Shown here: in pieces, positions 1-7,846 of the stretch
How the letters are laid out: every line of letters starts with the position of its first letter
Position numbering within the stretch: position 1 is the stretch's first letter
NCBI GenBank assembly: GCA_052035735.1
Contig: JBPOHI010000007.1
Coordinates: 77,017 to 141,016 of the forward strand
DNA from: JAGPDF01 sp052035735
GTDB lineage: Bacteria; Acidobacteriota; Thermoanaerobaculia; Multivoradales; JAGPDF01
DNA: 64,000 nt
Direction: 5' to 3'
The notes under the pieces: model-generated
Database searches by the model: none
What the model saw: only the letters and a program-made list of their open reading frames with translations
What the model was told of the DNA's origin: nothing
Program-made: the position numbers and the translations under genes

Positions 1-1018
1 GGTGCGAGGTCAGGGTTTCGACTCCGCCCAGGCTCTCGGCGAGAGACATGACCTCCACCGCATCGAGGAACTTCTTCGCCGCGGCGTAACTCCCGAGCTC
101 GAAGGTGATGAGGGCGCCGAAGCCGGTCGACTGGCGCTGCTGCAGGGCGTAGCCCGGGTGGTTCGGCAGGCCGGGGTAGAAGACCCCCTGCACCTTCGGA
201 TGCTTCGCCAGGTAGTCGGCGAGCGCCCGGCCGTTGGTCTCGTGGCGCTCCATGCGCACCGCCAGGGTCTTGATCCCGCGCAGGACGAGGAACGAGTCGA
301 ACGGCGACAGGATCGCCCCCTCCGACTTCTGGATGAAGTAGAACCAGTCGCCGTGCTCCGCGCTCTTCGCCACCAGAGTGCCGCCGATCGAGTCGCTGTG
401 GCCGTTCAGGAACTTGGTCGTCGAGTGGATGACGACGTCGGCGCCGAGCTCGAGCGGGCGCTGGAAGTAGGGCGACATGAACGTGTTGTCGACGGCGAAG
501 ACGACCTTGTGCTCGCGGGCGATGGCGGCGGTGCCGGCGATGTCGGTGACCTCCATCATCGGATTGGTCGGCGTCTCGATGTAGATCATCCGCGTGGACG
601 GCCGGAGGGCGGCGCGAATCTCCGCCAGGTTCGTCGAATCCACCCAGCTCGACTCGACGCCGTAGCGCGACAGCACCTGGGTCATGAAGCGGTAGGTGCC
701 GCCGTAGACGTTCCGCGAGCAGACGACGTGCTCGCCGCTCTTCACCAGAGTCATCAGGGTGGCGATTGCCGACATGCCGGAGGCGAAAGCGTGCCCGGAG
801 TGCCCGCCCTCGAGCGCCGCGACGTTTTCTTCGAGAGCGAAGCGGGTTGGATTCTGTACCCGTGCATACTCGAAACCCTTGTGCCTGCCGAGCTCGTCCT
901 GGAGATAGGTCGAGGTGGCGTAGATCGGCACGGTGACCGAACCGGTCGTCGGGTCGGGATGCTGTCCGGCATGAATGGCGCGGGTCGAGAAACCGCGCGA
1001 CTTCGAGTCGCCTCTCAC
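1..1018 (-). CDS. Cystathionine gamma-synthase/lyase family PLP enzyme (3' end missing)
   Basis: Only the first 339 codons are present; the gene runs off the left edge, and the family is usually about 380-400 residues. It belongs to the Cys/Met-metabolism PLP-dependent fold-type I enzymes. Seen: the early block TRAIHAGQHPDPTTGSV, then YARVQNPTR, the cofactor region ASGMSAI, ETPTNPMMEV, AVDNTF, and STTKFLNGHSD, whose Lys forms the Schiff base. The GTG start is chosen because AAAGGGG lies about 7 bases upstream and the protein begins in the usual place. It is divergent from mtnA with a 65-base gap, which suggests a methionine/cysteine context. Gamma-synthase, gamma-lyase and O-acetylhomoserine sulfhydrylase roles cannot be told apart from sequence reading alone. 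Confidence 0.9.
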   Translation of the reverse strand, partial: MRGDSKSRGFSTRAIHAGQHPDPTTGSVTVPIYATSTYLQDELGRHKGFEYARVQNPTRFALEENVAALEGGHSGHAFASGMSAIATLMTLVKSGEHVVCSRNVYGGTYRFMTQVLSRYGVESSWVDSTNLAEIRAALRPSTRMIYIETPTNPMMEVTDIAGTAAIAREHKVVFAVDNTFMSPYFQRPLELGADVVIHSTTKFLNGHSDSIGGTLVAKSAEHGDWFYFIQKSEGAILSPFDSFLVLRGIKTLAVRMERHETNGRALADYLAKHPKVQGVFYPGLPNHPGYALQQRQSTGFGALITFELGSYAAAKKFLDAVEVMSLAESLGGVETLTSH

Positions 1019-1070
1019 GGGTGAAACCCCTTTCTGGTGGGCCCAGCGTCGGCGATCCTATCAACGCGTC

Positions 1071-1076
1071 TAAGAT
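1071..1076 (+). promoter_or_regulatory. -10-like hexamer of mtnA, possible leaderless start
   Basis: TAAGAT lies 7 bases before the mtnA ATG and no Shine-Dalgarno sequence intervenes. Transcription would begin at or next to the ATG. No convincing -35 is visible. Confidence 0.4.
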
Positions 1077-1083
1077 TGCCGGC

Positions 1084-2133
1084 ATGACGGACGACTTCAC
1101 GCCGGTGCGTTTCGCCGAAGGGGCGCTGCAGCTTCTCGACCAGACCCTCCTGCCGCAGGAGGAGGAGTGGATCTCCTGTACGAGCGTCCCCGCCATCGCC
1201 GATGCCATCCGGCGCCTGGCGGTGCGCGGCGCGCCGGCGATCGGCATCGCCGCGGCCTACGGCCTGGTGGTGGCTCTTCTCGACCCCGAGGATCCGGAGC
1301 CCGATCCGGCGCGCCGCTTCGCCAACGCGCAACGGATTCTCGGCGACAGCCGGCCGACGGCGGTGAACCTGCGCTGGGCGCTCGAACAGGGGGCGGAGGC
1401 CTATGAGCTGCTGCGCGTCGGCGGCGAGCGCCCGCTGGTCGAGACCGCCGCCAAGCTCCTCGACTGGGCGCGCGCCCTGCATGCCGACGACGTCGATCGC
1501 AACCGGCGGATGGCGCAGCACGGCGCGGAGCTCTTCGCCGCCGGTGACCGCGTGCTCACCCACTGCAACGCCGGGGCGCTCGCGACCGGCGGCATCGGCA
1601 CCGCGGTCGGGGTGATCGCGGCGGCCCATCGTGCCGGCAAAGTGGCCGCCGTGTGGGTCGATGAGACGCGGCCCCTGCTGCAGGGGGCACGCCTCACGGC
1701 GTGGGAGATGCTGCGGCTCGGCATCCCGCACCGTCTGGTCACCGATTCGATGGTCGGGGCGCTGATGAGTCGGGGGCTCGTCGAGCGGGTAATCGTCGGC
1801 GCCGATCGGATTGCGGCCAACGGCGACACGGCGAACAAGATCGGCACCTACACCGTCGCCGTGCTGGCTCACCGCCACAAGGTGCCGTTCTACGTCGCGG
1901 CGCCGCTCTCGACCTTCGATCCGCGCATCGCGAGCGGGGCGGAGATCCCGATCGAGGAGCGCGCCGGCCTCGAAGTCACCGAGCTGGCCTCCCGCCGGAT
2001 CGCGCCAGTCGGGACCTCCGGGTTCAACCTCGCTTTCGACGTCACTCCGGCAGAGCTCATCGCCGCCATCGTAACCGAAGAGGGCGTCCTCACGCCGCCC
2101 TACGGTGACGCGATCGCCCGCCTGTTTCCGTGA
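1084..2133 (+). CDS. mtnA: Methylthioribose-1-phosphate isomerase
   Basis: Converts 5-methylthioribose-1-phosphate to methylthioribulose-1-phosphate in the cytoplasmic methionine salvage pathway. It is 349 residues, the normal family length. Seen: RGAPAIGIAAAYG, THCNAGALATGGIGTA with the expected catalytic Cys, VDETRPLLQGARLTAWE, and GADRIAANGDTANKIGTY with the expected catalytic Asp. The start is the ATG that gives the family N-terminus; an in-frame upstream extension exists but is not needed. It is divergent from a trans-sulfuration enzyme and convergent with a 5'-nucleotidase gene, leaving 9 bases between stops. Eukaryotic eIF2B subunits are homologous, but the catalytic motifs fit MtnA. 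Confidence 0.95.
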   Translation: MTDDFTPVRFAEGALQLLDQTLLPQEEEWISCTSVPAIADAIRRLAVRGAPAIGIAAAYGLVVALLDPEDPEPDPARRFANAQRILGDSRPTAVNLRWALEQGAEAYELLRVGGERPLVETAAKLLDWARALHADDVDRNRRMAQHGAELFAAGDRVLTHCNAGALATGGIGTAVGVIAAAHRAGKVAAVWVDETRPLLQGARLTAWEMLRLGIPHRLVTDSMVGALMSRGLVERVIVGADRIAANGDTANKIGTYTVAVLAHRHKVPFYVAAPLSTFDPRIASGAEIPIEERAGLEVTELASRRIAPVGTSGFNLAFDVTPAELIAAIVTEEGVLTPPYGDAIARLFP

Positions 2134-2142
2134 GCCCCCGGC

Positions 2143-3885
2143 TTACTGCGGGAGCCCCGAGACGCGCTCGATACGGCCGTCGACGTCGGTGGTGATGCGC
2201 CGCCCGGGGAGCCCCGCGAGAGCCTCCTCGGTGAGCTGCCGCCAGGAGATTTGCGGCTCCGCGACGAGCGCCGGACTCGTGCCGCCGTTGCCCGCTCCGT
2301 CGGATAACAGCGGATAGCCGTCGCGATAGCCGTAGCGCCAGGTGTAGTCGAGCGTCGCGGCGCGGTAGCGCCGGTCGAGGTCGAGCGGCGCAAAGACACT
2401 CTCGCCGGCAGACCGGACGCTGACGTCCGTAGCGTCGACGGCGGTCGTGCCGTCGGCCGCGACGCGATACCGGAAGCGCAGGCCCGCGACCTGCAGGAAA
2501 CGCCCGTGACCGAGGGTCGCCTGCGACACCGACTTGCGCAGGAGCTCGAGGAGCTCCCGCCCGGTCACCTCGAAGACGACCGGCTTGTCGTCGTAGTAGA
2601 AAATCCCCTCGAGCTCGTAGACGCGGACGTTGCCGCCCGCCGCGATGTCGTCGTTGACGCGGATGGCTCCGCCGTTGACGAAGGCGATGTCGGTCGCGAG
2701 CCGCTCCCGCAGCACGTCGCACAGCAGGTCGCCCATCGCCGTCTCGCGGCCGCGGATCGCCGGCTCGGTGCCTTCCAGCAGATGCTCGGTGGTCGCGACG
2801 ACGTCGAGCAGCCTGCGGCCGGTCTTCTCCTCGACCGCCTTCGCCAGCGTCACGAGCGAGCTAGCGACGGTCCGAATCATGTCGGGATCGACTGCAACCT
2901 GAGCGCCGAGCTCGACGAGCGTTCCGGAGCCGACGAAGGGCCGCGTTGCCGCACTGCCTGCAGCGGCCGGCCGGACGTCGATGCGATAGGCGCTCTTGGC
3001 GTCAGCGTCGGCCTTGGTGATGCTCGTTCCGCCGATGGAGCGCGTGAGAGCGACGTGCTCGTGGCCGCCGACGATCCAGTCGATCCGGCCGGGGAACTCG
3101 CGCGCCAGCCACTCGTCGTCGCCGACCTCCTGATGAGTGAGGCCGATGACGAACTCCGCCCCCTTGCGCTCGAGGTCGCCAAGGACGCGCGCGATCGTCG
3201 CGCGGCGCGTCGGCAGGTCGAAGCCGTACTCCACCCATGGCCGGCTCTGGTCGGAGAGGGTCAGGCCGAAGATGCCGACACGGACTCCGCCGAGCTCCAG
3301 CACGACGTGGTCCTTGACGTTCGGAAAGCGTTCGGCGAGCGGGCGCAGCCCGGCCTCGGCGGTGTCGCTCGATCCGGCCACCGAAACATTCGAAGTGATC
3401 CAGTCGAACTGCGACTGCGCGATGCGATCGAAGAGCAGTGCACGCTCGGGGTTGTCGAACTCGTGATTGCCCGGGGTCACGAAGAATCGCCCGTCGAAGC
3501 CCTCGCTGCCGTCGAGCTGATTCAAGGCCTCGATCATCGGCACGCCCTTGAGGTACTTGCTCATCACCGACGGGAAGAGGAAGTCCCCGGCGTGCAGGAC
3601 CAGCACCGGACGGCCTTCGGCCTCGAGCTGTTTGCGCAGCGTCCGTACTCGCGCCAGCCCGCCCTCCGCACCGGCGCGCAGGCCTTCGATCTTGTAGGTG
3701 TCGTTGATCTGCAGAATCGTGAAGCCGGCAGCCGGCGCGGGCGCAGCGGCGGACGGCGGAAGCTCGGGGGTCTTCGGGTTGCCGGCGCAGCCGGCGATGA
3801 GAGCAACGAGCGAGACAGCGGGCAAACAGGTCGCCCAGCGGCTCAGTCGGGCCCGCCAGGGCGTCGAAGGGGAATGGGTGATCAC
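2143..3885 (-). CDS. 5'-nucleotidase / UshA-type metallophosphatase lipoprotein
   Basis: A 580-residue predicted envelope lipoprotein that should hydrolyse nucleotides or related phosphoesters outside the cytoplasm. The N-terminus has a hydrophobic signal ending in the lipobox LIAGC, followed by a low-complexity Ala/Pro linker. The calcineurin-like domain shows ILQINDTYKIEG, LHAGDF, TPGNHEFD, GLTHQE and GGHEHV. The C-terminal 5'-nucleotidase domain shows RGRETAMGDLLCD, FVNGGAIR and GIFYYDDKPV, a substrate-cap pattern. The GTG start is supported by GAGGAGG five bases upstream. Codons further upstream run into a hairpin repeat and are unlikely to be translated. The exact substrate cannot be read from sequence. 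Confidence 0.9.
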   Translation of the reverse strand: MITHSPSTPWRARLSRWATCLPAVSLVALIAGCAGNPKTPELPPSAAAPAPAAGFTILQINDTYKIEGLRAGAEGGLARVRTLRKQLEAEGRPVLVLHAGDFLFPSVMSKYLKGVPMIEALNQLDGSEGFDGRFFVTPGNHEFDNPERALLFDRIAQSQFDWITSNVSVAGSSDTAEAGLRPLAERFPNVKDHVVLELGGVRVGIFGLTLSDQSRPWVEYGFDLPTRRATIARVLGDLERKGAEFVIGLTHQEVGDDEWLAREFPGRIDWIVGGHEHVALTRSIGGTSITKADADAKSAYRIDVRPAAAGSAATRPFVGSGTLVELGAQVAVDPDMIRTVASSLVTLAKAVEEKTGRRLLDVVATTEHLLEGTEPAIRGRETAMGDLLCDVLRERLATDIAFVNGGAIRVNDDIAAGGNVRVYELEGIFYYDDKPVVFEVTGRELLELLRKSVSQATLGHGRFLQVAGLRFRYRVAADGTTAVDATDVSVRSAGESVFAPLDLDRRYRAATLDYTWRYGYRDGYPLLSDGAGNGGTSPALVAEPQISWRQLTEEALAGLPGRRITTDVDGRIERVSGLPQ

Positions 3886-3927
3886 CGGAACCTCCTCGGG
3901 AAATCCGACAGGAACGGCAGATACGAC

Positions 3928-3985
3928 AAGGGACACGATAGCAATCGTGTCCCTTTGGAGGGTCCACGATAGCAATCGTGTCCCT
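3928..3985. repeat. Twin hairpin repeat between tmRNA and the nucleotidase gene
   Basis: A 12-base-pair stem with a 4-base AGCA loop occupies 3928-3955. Its inner 21 bases recur at 3965-3985 with the same loop. Both lie just after the tmRNA 3' end in its direction of transcription, so they could terminate ssrA, but there is no clear T-run. Alternatively they are REP-like palindromes. Confidence 0.8.
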
Positions 3986-4032
3986 GGATGTTTCAAGAAT
4001 CCCGACGGATATCGAGCTTCAGGAAAGAAAGA

Positions 4033-4384
4033 TGGTGGAGGCGGTGGGAATTGAACCCACGTCCGAGAAACGCGTCCCGAAAGTATCTACGCACATAGCC
4101 TTCACTTGTGGTCATCGCCCTTGCGCAATGCAGAAGGCCGCCTACGCAAGCGCCAGTTCCGATTTGACGATCCCGCTGAGGAGCGGAACCAACCTCAGCG
4201 TTCAGTCCACTTTAGCGTCGCCCCAGCCCGTGCCGTGGACAATGGCCCATGGCTGGAACGTCACGGTCAATTAAGCCGCGAGAGCGAAGTTGTCGTTGGC
4301 AGGTATAACTTGCCGTTTTACGGGTGCAAACCCGATGCGCAACCCTCGAACCGCACTGTTCCCCGTCGAACCCGGTGCGCCCCC
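4033..4384 (-). ncRNA. ssrA: Transfer-messenger RNA (tmRNA)
   Basis: tmRNA rescues stalled ribosomes and tags the unfinished proteins for proteolysis. Seen on the minus strand: a 5' end GGGGGCG followed by CACCGGGTTCGACGGGG, and a 3' end with GGTTCAATTCC and CCTCCACCA. The first seven bases pair with CGCCTCC next to the encoded CCA, forming the tRNA-like acceptor stem. The tag frame lies at 4271-4300 and reads ANDNFALAA followed by TAA. The length of 352 bases is normal for a one-piece tmRNA. Confidence 0.97.
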
Positions 4385-4470
4385 TAGTTGTGAATGAACC
4401 ACGCTGCAAGAGAAGAAACATAGCAGATGGCGCGGGATATTCCCCGCCTCCGCCCTCCGGGCAGCGAAGC

Positions 4471-4962
4471 TCAGGCCGGATCGGCGGGCGAAGGTGAAGC
4501 GGATGGCGGCGCCGGCTCCGCGCCGACAGTGGCGAAGAACTCCTCCGGACCGCTGGTTTCGAGCCGGGAGAGCACCAGCCACCAGGCCAACAGTCCCATG
4601 ACCGCAGCGAAAGGCAGAAGGGCCAGGAGCTTCAGGTTGAACGGCCAGGCGAGCGCTGGCAAGAGCGCCACGACGGCGAGAACGAGCACGGCGACCGAGG
4701 CGCGCTGCAGCTCGAGGTGGCTCTCCTCGAGCTGCCAGACGAGGCGAACGCCGTCGCCGGCCGGAGCGTAGTCGACGCGGCCCACCAGCACGCCGCGGCG
4801 CAGGCCGAAAACGACCGGCAGCACGAGCTGTCCGCCACTCGACCTCTCGGGATGGCCGGTGGCATCGCCGTTCCACTCCGCACCCCAGGCGGCGGCGGCG
4901 CGCGCCAGGGCGTCGGGCAGGTCGGCGAGGGTGAGCGCGACGCGGAGCTCGTGGCGGATCAA
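4471..4962 (-). CDS. Small membrane protein of unknown function
   Basis: 163 residues, not recognised. The first 90 residues are soluble and mixed in character. Two adjacent hydrophobic segments follow at about residues 90-108 and 112-130, then a Pro/Ala-rich tail. The TTG start overlaps the stop of the upstream dihydrouridine synthase gene (TTGA), so translation is probably coupled and the two genes likely form an operon. No catalytic motif was seen. Confidence 0.6.
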   Translation of the reverse strand: MIRHELRVALTLADLPDALARAAAAWGAEWNGDATGHPERSSGGQLVLPVVFGLRRGVLVGRVDYAPAGDGVRLVWQLEESHLELQRASVAVLVLAVVALLPALAWPFNLKLLALLPFAAVMGLLAWWLVLSRLETSGPEEFFATVGAEPAPPSASPSPADPA

Positions 4963-5945
4963 GCGGCCGCCGCCGTCATCTCGTCGAAGAACGCCTCGAC
5001 TGCGGCGAGGAACGCAGGAACGTCGTGGAGCTCGTTGATCCGCTGGCGGAGCTCGCGGCCGTGCGGCACGCCGTGGGTGTACCAGCCGGTGAACTTGCGC
5101 AGCTTGTGCATGGCGAACTTCGACGGCTCGCGCTGGGCGACCAGGCGGAAGTGCTCGAGGATCAGGTCACGCCGGGCGAGCAACGAGGCCTCTTCCGGGG
5201 TGCGGCCGGCGAGCAGATCGGCCGCCTGGCGGAAGATCCACGGATTCTTGGTCGCGGCGCGGCCGATCATCACCCCGTCGCAGCCAGTCTCGGCGATCAT
5301 CCGCACGGCATCCGCGGGCTCCTTGACGTCGCCGTTGCCGAATACCGGAATCCTGAGCGCCGCCTTGAGCCGGGAGATCTCCTCCCACTGCACGGTGGCG
5401 TCGCCGGAGAACATCTGCCGCGCCGTACGGGCGTGGAGCGCGACGCCGTCGGCGCCGTTCGCTTCGCAGATGCGGCCAAGCTCGAGGAAGTTCTTGCGCT
5501 CATGGTCGAGCCCGAGCCGGAACTTGACCGTGAGCGGGATCGAGATCGCCTTGCGTACCGTGCCGACGATCGCTTCCGCGAGGTCGAGGTCGCCCATCAG
5601 GGCGCAGCCCGAACAGCCCTTGAGAATCTTGTTCGCCGGGCAGCCCATGTTGATGTCGCAGATGTCGGCGCCCATCGCCTCCACCCGCCGGGCAGCCTCG
5701 GCCATGGTGTCCGGGTCGGAGCCGTAGATCTGGATCGAAATCGGCCGCTCCTCGGGCAGGAAGTGCATCAGGTCGAGGGTGCGCGCCACGCCGCGTACCA
5801 GCGCGCGCGAGGCGATGAACTCCATCGTCACCAGTCCGACGCCGCCGATCCGCCGCACGATCAGGCGGAAGTCGCGGTCGGTCACCCCGGCCATCGGGGC
5901 GAGGACCAGGGGAGTCTCGATCGGGACGGCTCCAAGGCGCAACAT
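4959..5945 (-). CDS. tRNA-dihydrouridine synthase, DusB-like
   Basis: An FMN-dependent TIM-barrel enzyme that reduces uridine to dihydrouridine in tRNA D-loops. It is 328 residues. Seen: LAPMAGVTDRDFR at the start of the barrel, IQIYGSDPDTM, DINMGCPANKILKG with the expected catalytic Cys, VKFRLGLDHE, ALHARTARQMFSG, and the phosphate-binding GNGDVKEPADA and GCDGVMIGRAATKNPW. The start ATG lies 17 codons inside the longest open frame. It has an AGGCGG site upstream and places LRLGAVPIETPLVLAPMAG at the normal N-terminus. The 3' neighbour overlaps by four bases. Confidence 0.92.
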   Translation of the reverse strand: MLRLGAVPIETPLVLAPMAGVTDRDFRLIVRRIGGVGLVTMEFIASRALVRGVARTLDLMHFLPEERPISIQIYGSDPDTMAEAARRVEAMGADICDINMGCPANKILKGCSGCALMGDLDLAEAIVGTVRKAISIPLTVKFRLGLDHERKNFLELGRICEANGADGVALHARTARQMFSGDATVQWEEISRLKAALRIPVFGNGDVKEPADAVRMIAETGCDGVMIGRAATKNPWIFRQAADLLAGRTPEEASLLARRDLILEHFRLVAQREPSKFAMHKLRKFTGWYTHGVPHGRELRQRINELHDVPAFLAAVEAFFDEMTAAAA

Positions 5946-6005
5946 CGAACCGCCTATTCTACTGCGGGGCCCAGTTTGGCCGGGGCTCTCGACCATGTGA
6001 GCCGG

Positions 6006-6120
6006 CCGGGGCTCGACGAAATCCCCTGCGCGCAGTGGCGGGGGGCCCCACCCTCAAGAGAAGAAATCCGGATGAGACCTGGGGTCCCGACCGAGCACAG
6101 GGGATTTCGTCGAGCCCCGG
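6006..6120. repeat. Intergenic 23-bp perfect inverted repeat
   Basis: Two perfect 23-base inverted arms lie at 6006-6028 and 6098-6120, separated by 69 bases, between the divergent dus and bshC genes. The arm begins CCGGGGCTCGACG. No open frame of note lies between the arms. A miniature mobile element, an operator or a structured leader are all possible. Confidence 0.85.
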
Positions 6121-6152
6121 TCGGCGGCGAGCTCGCGACAAGCCTGGTCCGC

Positions 6153-6158
6153 TAGGAT
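6153..6158 (+). promoter_or_regulatory. -10-like hexamer upstream of bshC
   Basis: TAGGAT ends 7 bases before the ATG at 6166, matching the leaderless-type spacing seen at mtnA. The embedded AGGA could instead act as a weak ribosome-binding site 8 bases from that ATG. Confidence 0.35.
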
Positions 6159-6165
6159 GCGCGGG

Positions 6166-7839
6166 ATGGCCGCCCCTCCCCTCGAAGTCGATCTCCTCTT
6201 GCACGGCTTGGTGAAAGGGATGCCCGCTGCCTGGCTCGCCGGCAAGGAGACCGATCTCCTCGCACCGCTGCGCCTGCTGGCACCGGGGACGCTGCCCGAG
6301 ATGGCGCCGCCTGCCGTCGACCGCCGCGGAATCGCGGCGGGGCTCTCACGCACGAACGCCGGCTACGGCCACCCGCGCGCCGCCGAGCTCGCGGCGAAGC
6401 TCGCCGACCCGGCGACCGCGGTGGTCGTCGGCGGGCAACAGACCGGCCTCTTCGGCGGCCCGCTCCTCGCGCTGGTCAAGGCCGCCGCGGCGGTGCGTTA
6501 CGCCGAGGCGCTCGAAGCCCGAGGGCGCCCCGCGGTCGCGCTCTTCTGGATGGCGACCGAAGACCACGACTGGGCGGAGGTCGCCTCCGCCACCTTCCTC
6601 GGCCCGGACGGCCTGCTCGATCTTGCGCTCGCTGACGATCCCTCGCCGCTCGCCCCGGTCGGCTGCCGCCAGATCGGACCCGAGGTCGAGAGTCTGCTCG
6701 CGGCGCTGGCTGCGAGCTTTCCGGGCGAGCGCTTCGCTGAGTGGCGTCGGCGTCTCGCCGAGTGGTGGGCACCGGGAGCGCGCTTCGGCGACGCCTTCGC
6801 GCGGCAGATGGTAGCGCTCCTGGGCGCTCGCTCGCCGCTGATGCTGGACTCGATGCTGCCCTCGCTGAAGGTCGCCCAGCGGCCGCATCTCATCCGGTTG
6901 ATCGAGGCGCGTGTCGAGGTGGAAGCGGCCTATGTGGCCGCCGAGGAGCGCATCGCCGCCCGCGGCTTCGAGCTCCAGGTGGCGCCACAGCGCGGTGCGA
7001 GCCCACTTTTCCTGCTGCGCGACGGTGCCCGGCGGCGCATCGAGTGGAGCGGCGACGCCGGCTTCCGCCTGCGCGGCGCTCCAGGCGCGGAACCGGCGGA
7101 GCCGGTCGCCGAGCTCGTCGAGCTGCTCGAGCGCGAGCCGAGCCTCGTTTCACCCGGAGTGCTCGCTCGCCCAGCGATCCAGGATGCGGTCCTCGGCACG
7201 ACGTTGCAGGTCATGGGGCCAGGCGAAACCGCCTATCTCGCCCAGGCGGCGGCGGTCTATCCGATTCTCGGCGTTGCGGCGCCGTGGACCACGCTCCGTC
7301 CACAGGTACTTGTTTTCGATCGCCGGCAGCGCGAACACCTGGCGGAGCTCGGCGCCACCCTCGGGGAGCTGCTGTTCGCGCCGGAAAAGATCGCCCATCG
7401 CCTCGCCGCCCTTGCCGGTGGCGGCTTCGTCGGGCCGGCGCGGCAGGCCGCAGCGGAGCTTCTCGACGGTCTGCGCGCGCCGTCGGTGGCGCTCGATCCG
7501 ACGCTCGAGAAGCCGTGGACGAAAACCCGCGAGACGCTGCTCGGCGCGCTCGACGCCTTCGCCGCCAAGGTCGAAGCGGCAGCGGCGCGGCGCGGCGGCG
7601 TCGCCCAGCAGCGCTTCGAAAGTCTGCGCCAGATGACCCGCCCCGGCGGCGGGCTGCAGGAGCGAGTGCTCTCGACCGGCTGGTTCGCCGGCCGCTACGG
7701 CGCGCTCTTCGGCGAGGCGCTCCTCGAGCAGCTCACGCTCGATCCGCGCCGGCTCGCGCTCGTCGACCCGAACGCCGACCGGTCCGCGGCGGCGGCCCCT
7801 TCCGGGCAGGATCGGGCTAACATCCCTTCGCCGTCATGA
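6166..7839 (+). CDS. bshC: Bacillithiol biosynthesis cysteine-adding enzyme BshC
   Basis: The last step of bacillithiol synthesis: adds cysteine to glucosaminyl-malate in the cytoplasm. It is 557 residues, near the usual 530-550. Seen: SRTNAGYGHPRAAELA, VVVGGQQTGLFGGPLLALVKA, a block FWMATEDHDWAEV, the central VMGPGETAYLAQ, and a long Ala/Arg-rich helical region at about residues 440-490. GGQQTGL and TEDHDWAE are typical of the family. An ATG nine bases upstream is in frame; the second ATG is preferred because of its spacing to AGGA. It heads the bacillithiol operon, which also has bshB1 and bshA, so the whole pathway is present here. Confidence 0.93.
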   Translation: MAAPPLEVDLLLHGLVKGMPAAWLAGKETDLLAPLRLLAPGTLPEMAPPAVDRRGIAAGLSRTNAGYGHPRAAELAAKLADPATAVVVGGQQTGLFGGPLLALVKAAAAVRYAEALEARGRPAVALFWMATEDHDWAEVASATFLGPDGLLDLALADDPSPLAPVGCRQIGPEVESLLAALAASFPGERFAEWRRRLAEWWAPGARFGDAFARQMVALLGARSPLMLDSMLPSLKVAQRPHLIRLIEARVEVEAAYVAAEERIAARGFELQVAPQRGASPLFLLRDGARRRIEWSGDAGFRLRGAPGAEPAEPVAELVELLEREPSLVSPGVLARPAIQDAVLGTTLQVMGPGETAYLAQAAAVYPILGVAAPWTTLRPQVLVFDRRQREHLAELGATLGELLFAPEKIAHRLAALAGGGFVGPARQAAAELLDGLRAPSVALDPTLEKPWTKTRETLLGALDAFAAKVEAAAARRGGVAQQRFESLRQMTRPGGGLQERVLSTGWFAGRYGALFGEALLEQLTLDPRRLALVDPNADRSAAAAPSGQDRANIPSPS

Positions 7840-7846
7840 GCCAGCC

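Noticed and set aside
2..1024. Long plus-strand open frame at the left edge
   Set aside because: It is the mirror of a clear PLP enzyme on the minus strand; its Arg/His/Asp-rich translation has no family features.
1019..1083. SAM riboswitch between the methionine-related divergent genes
   Set aside because: The gap is only 65 bases, too short for any known SAM riboswitch.
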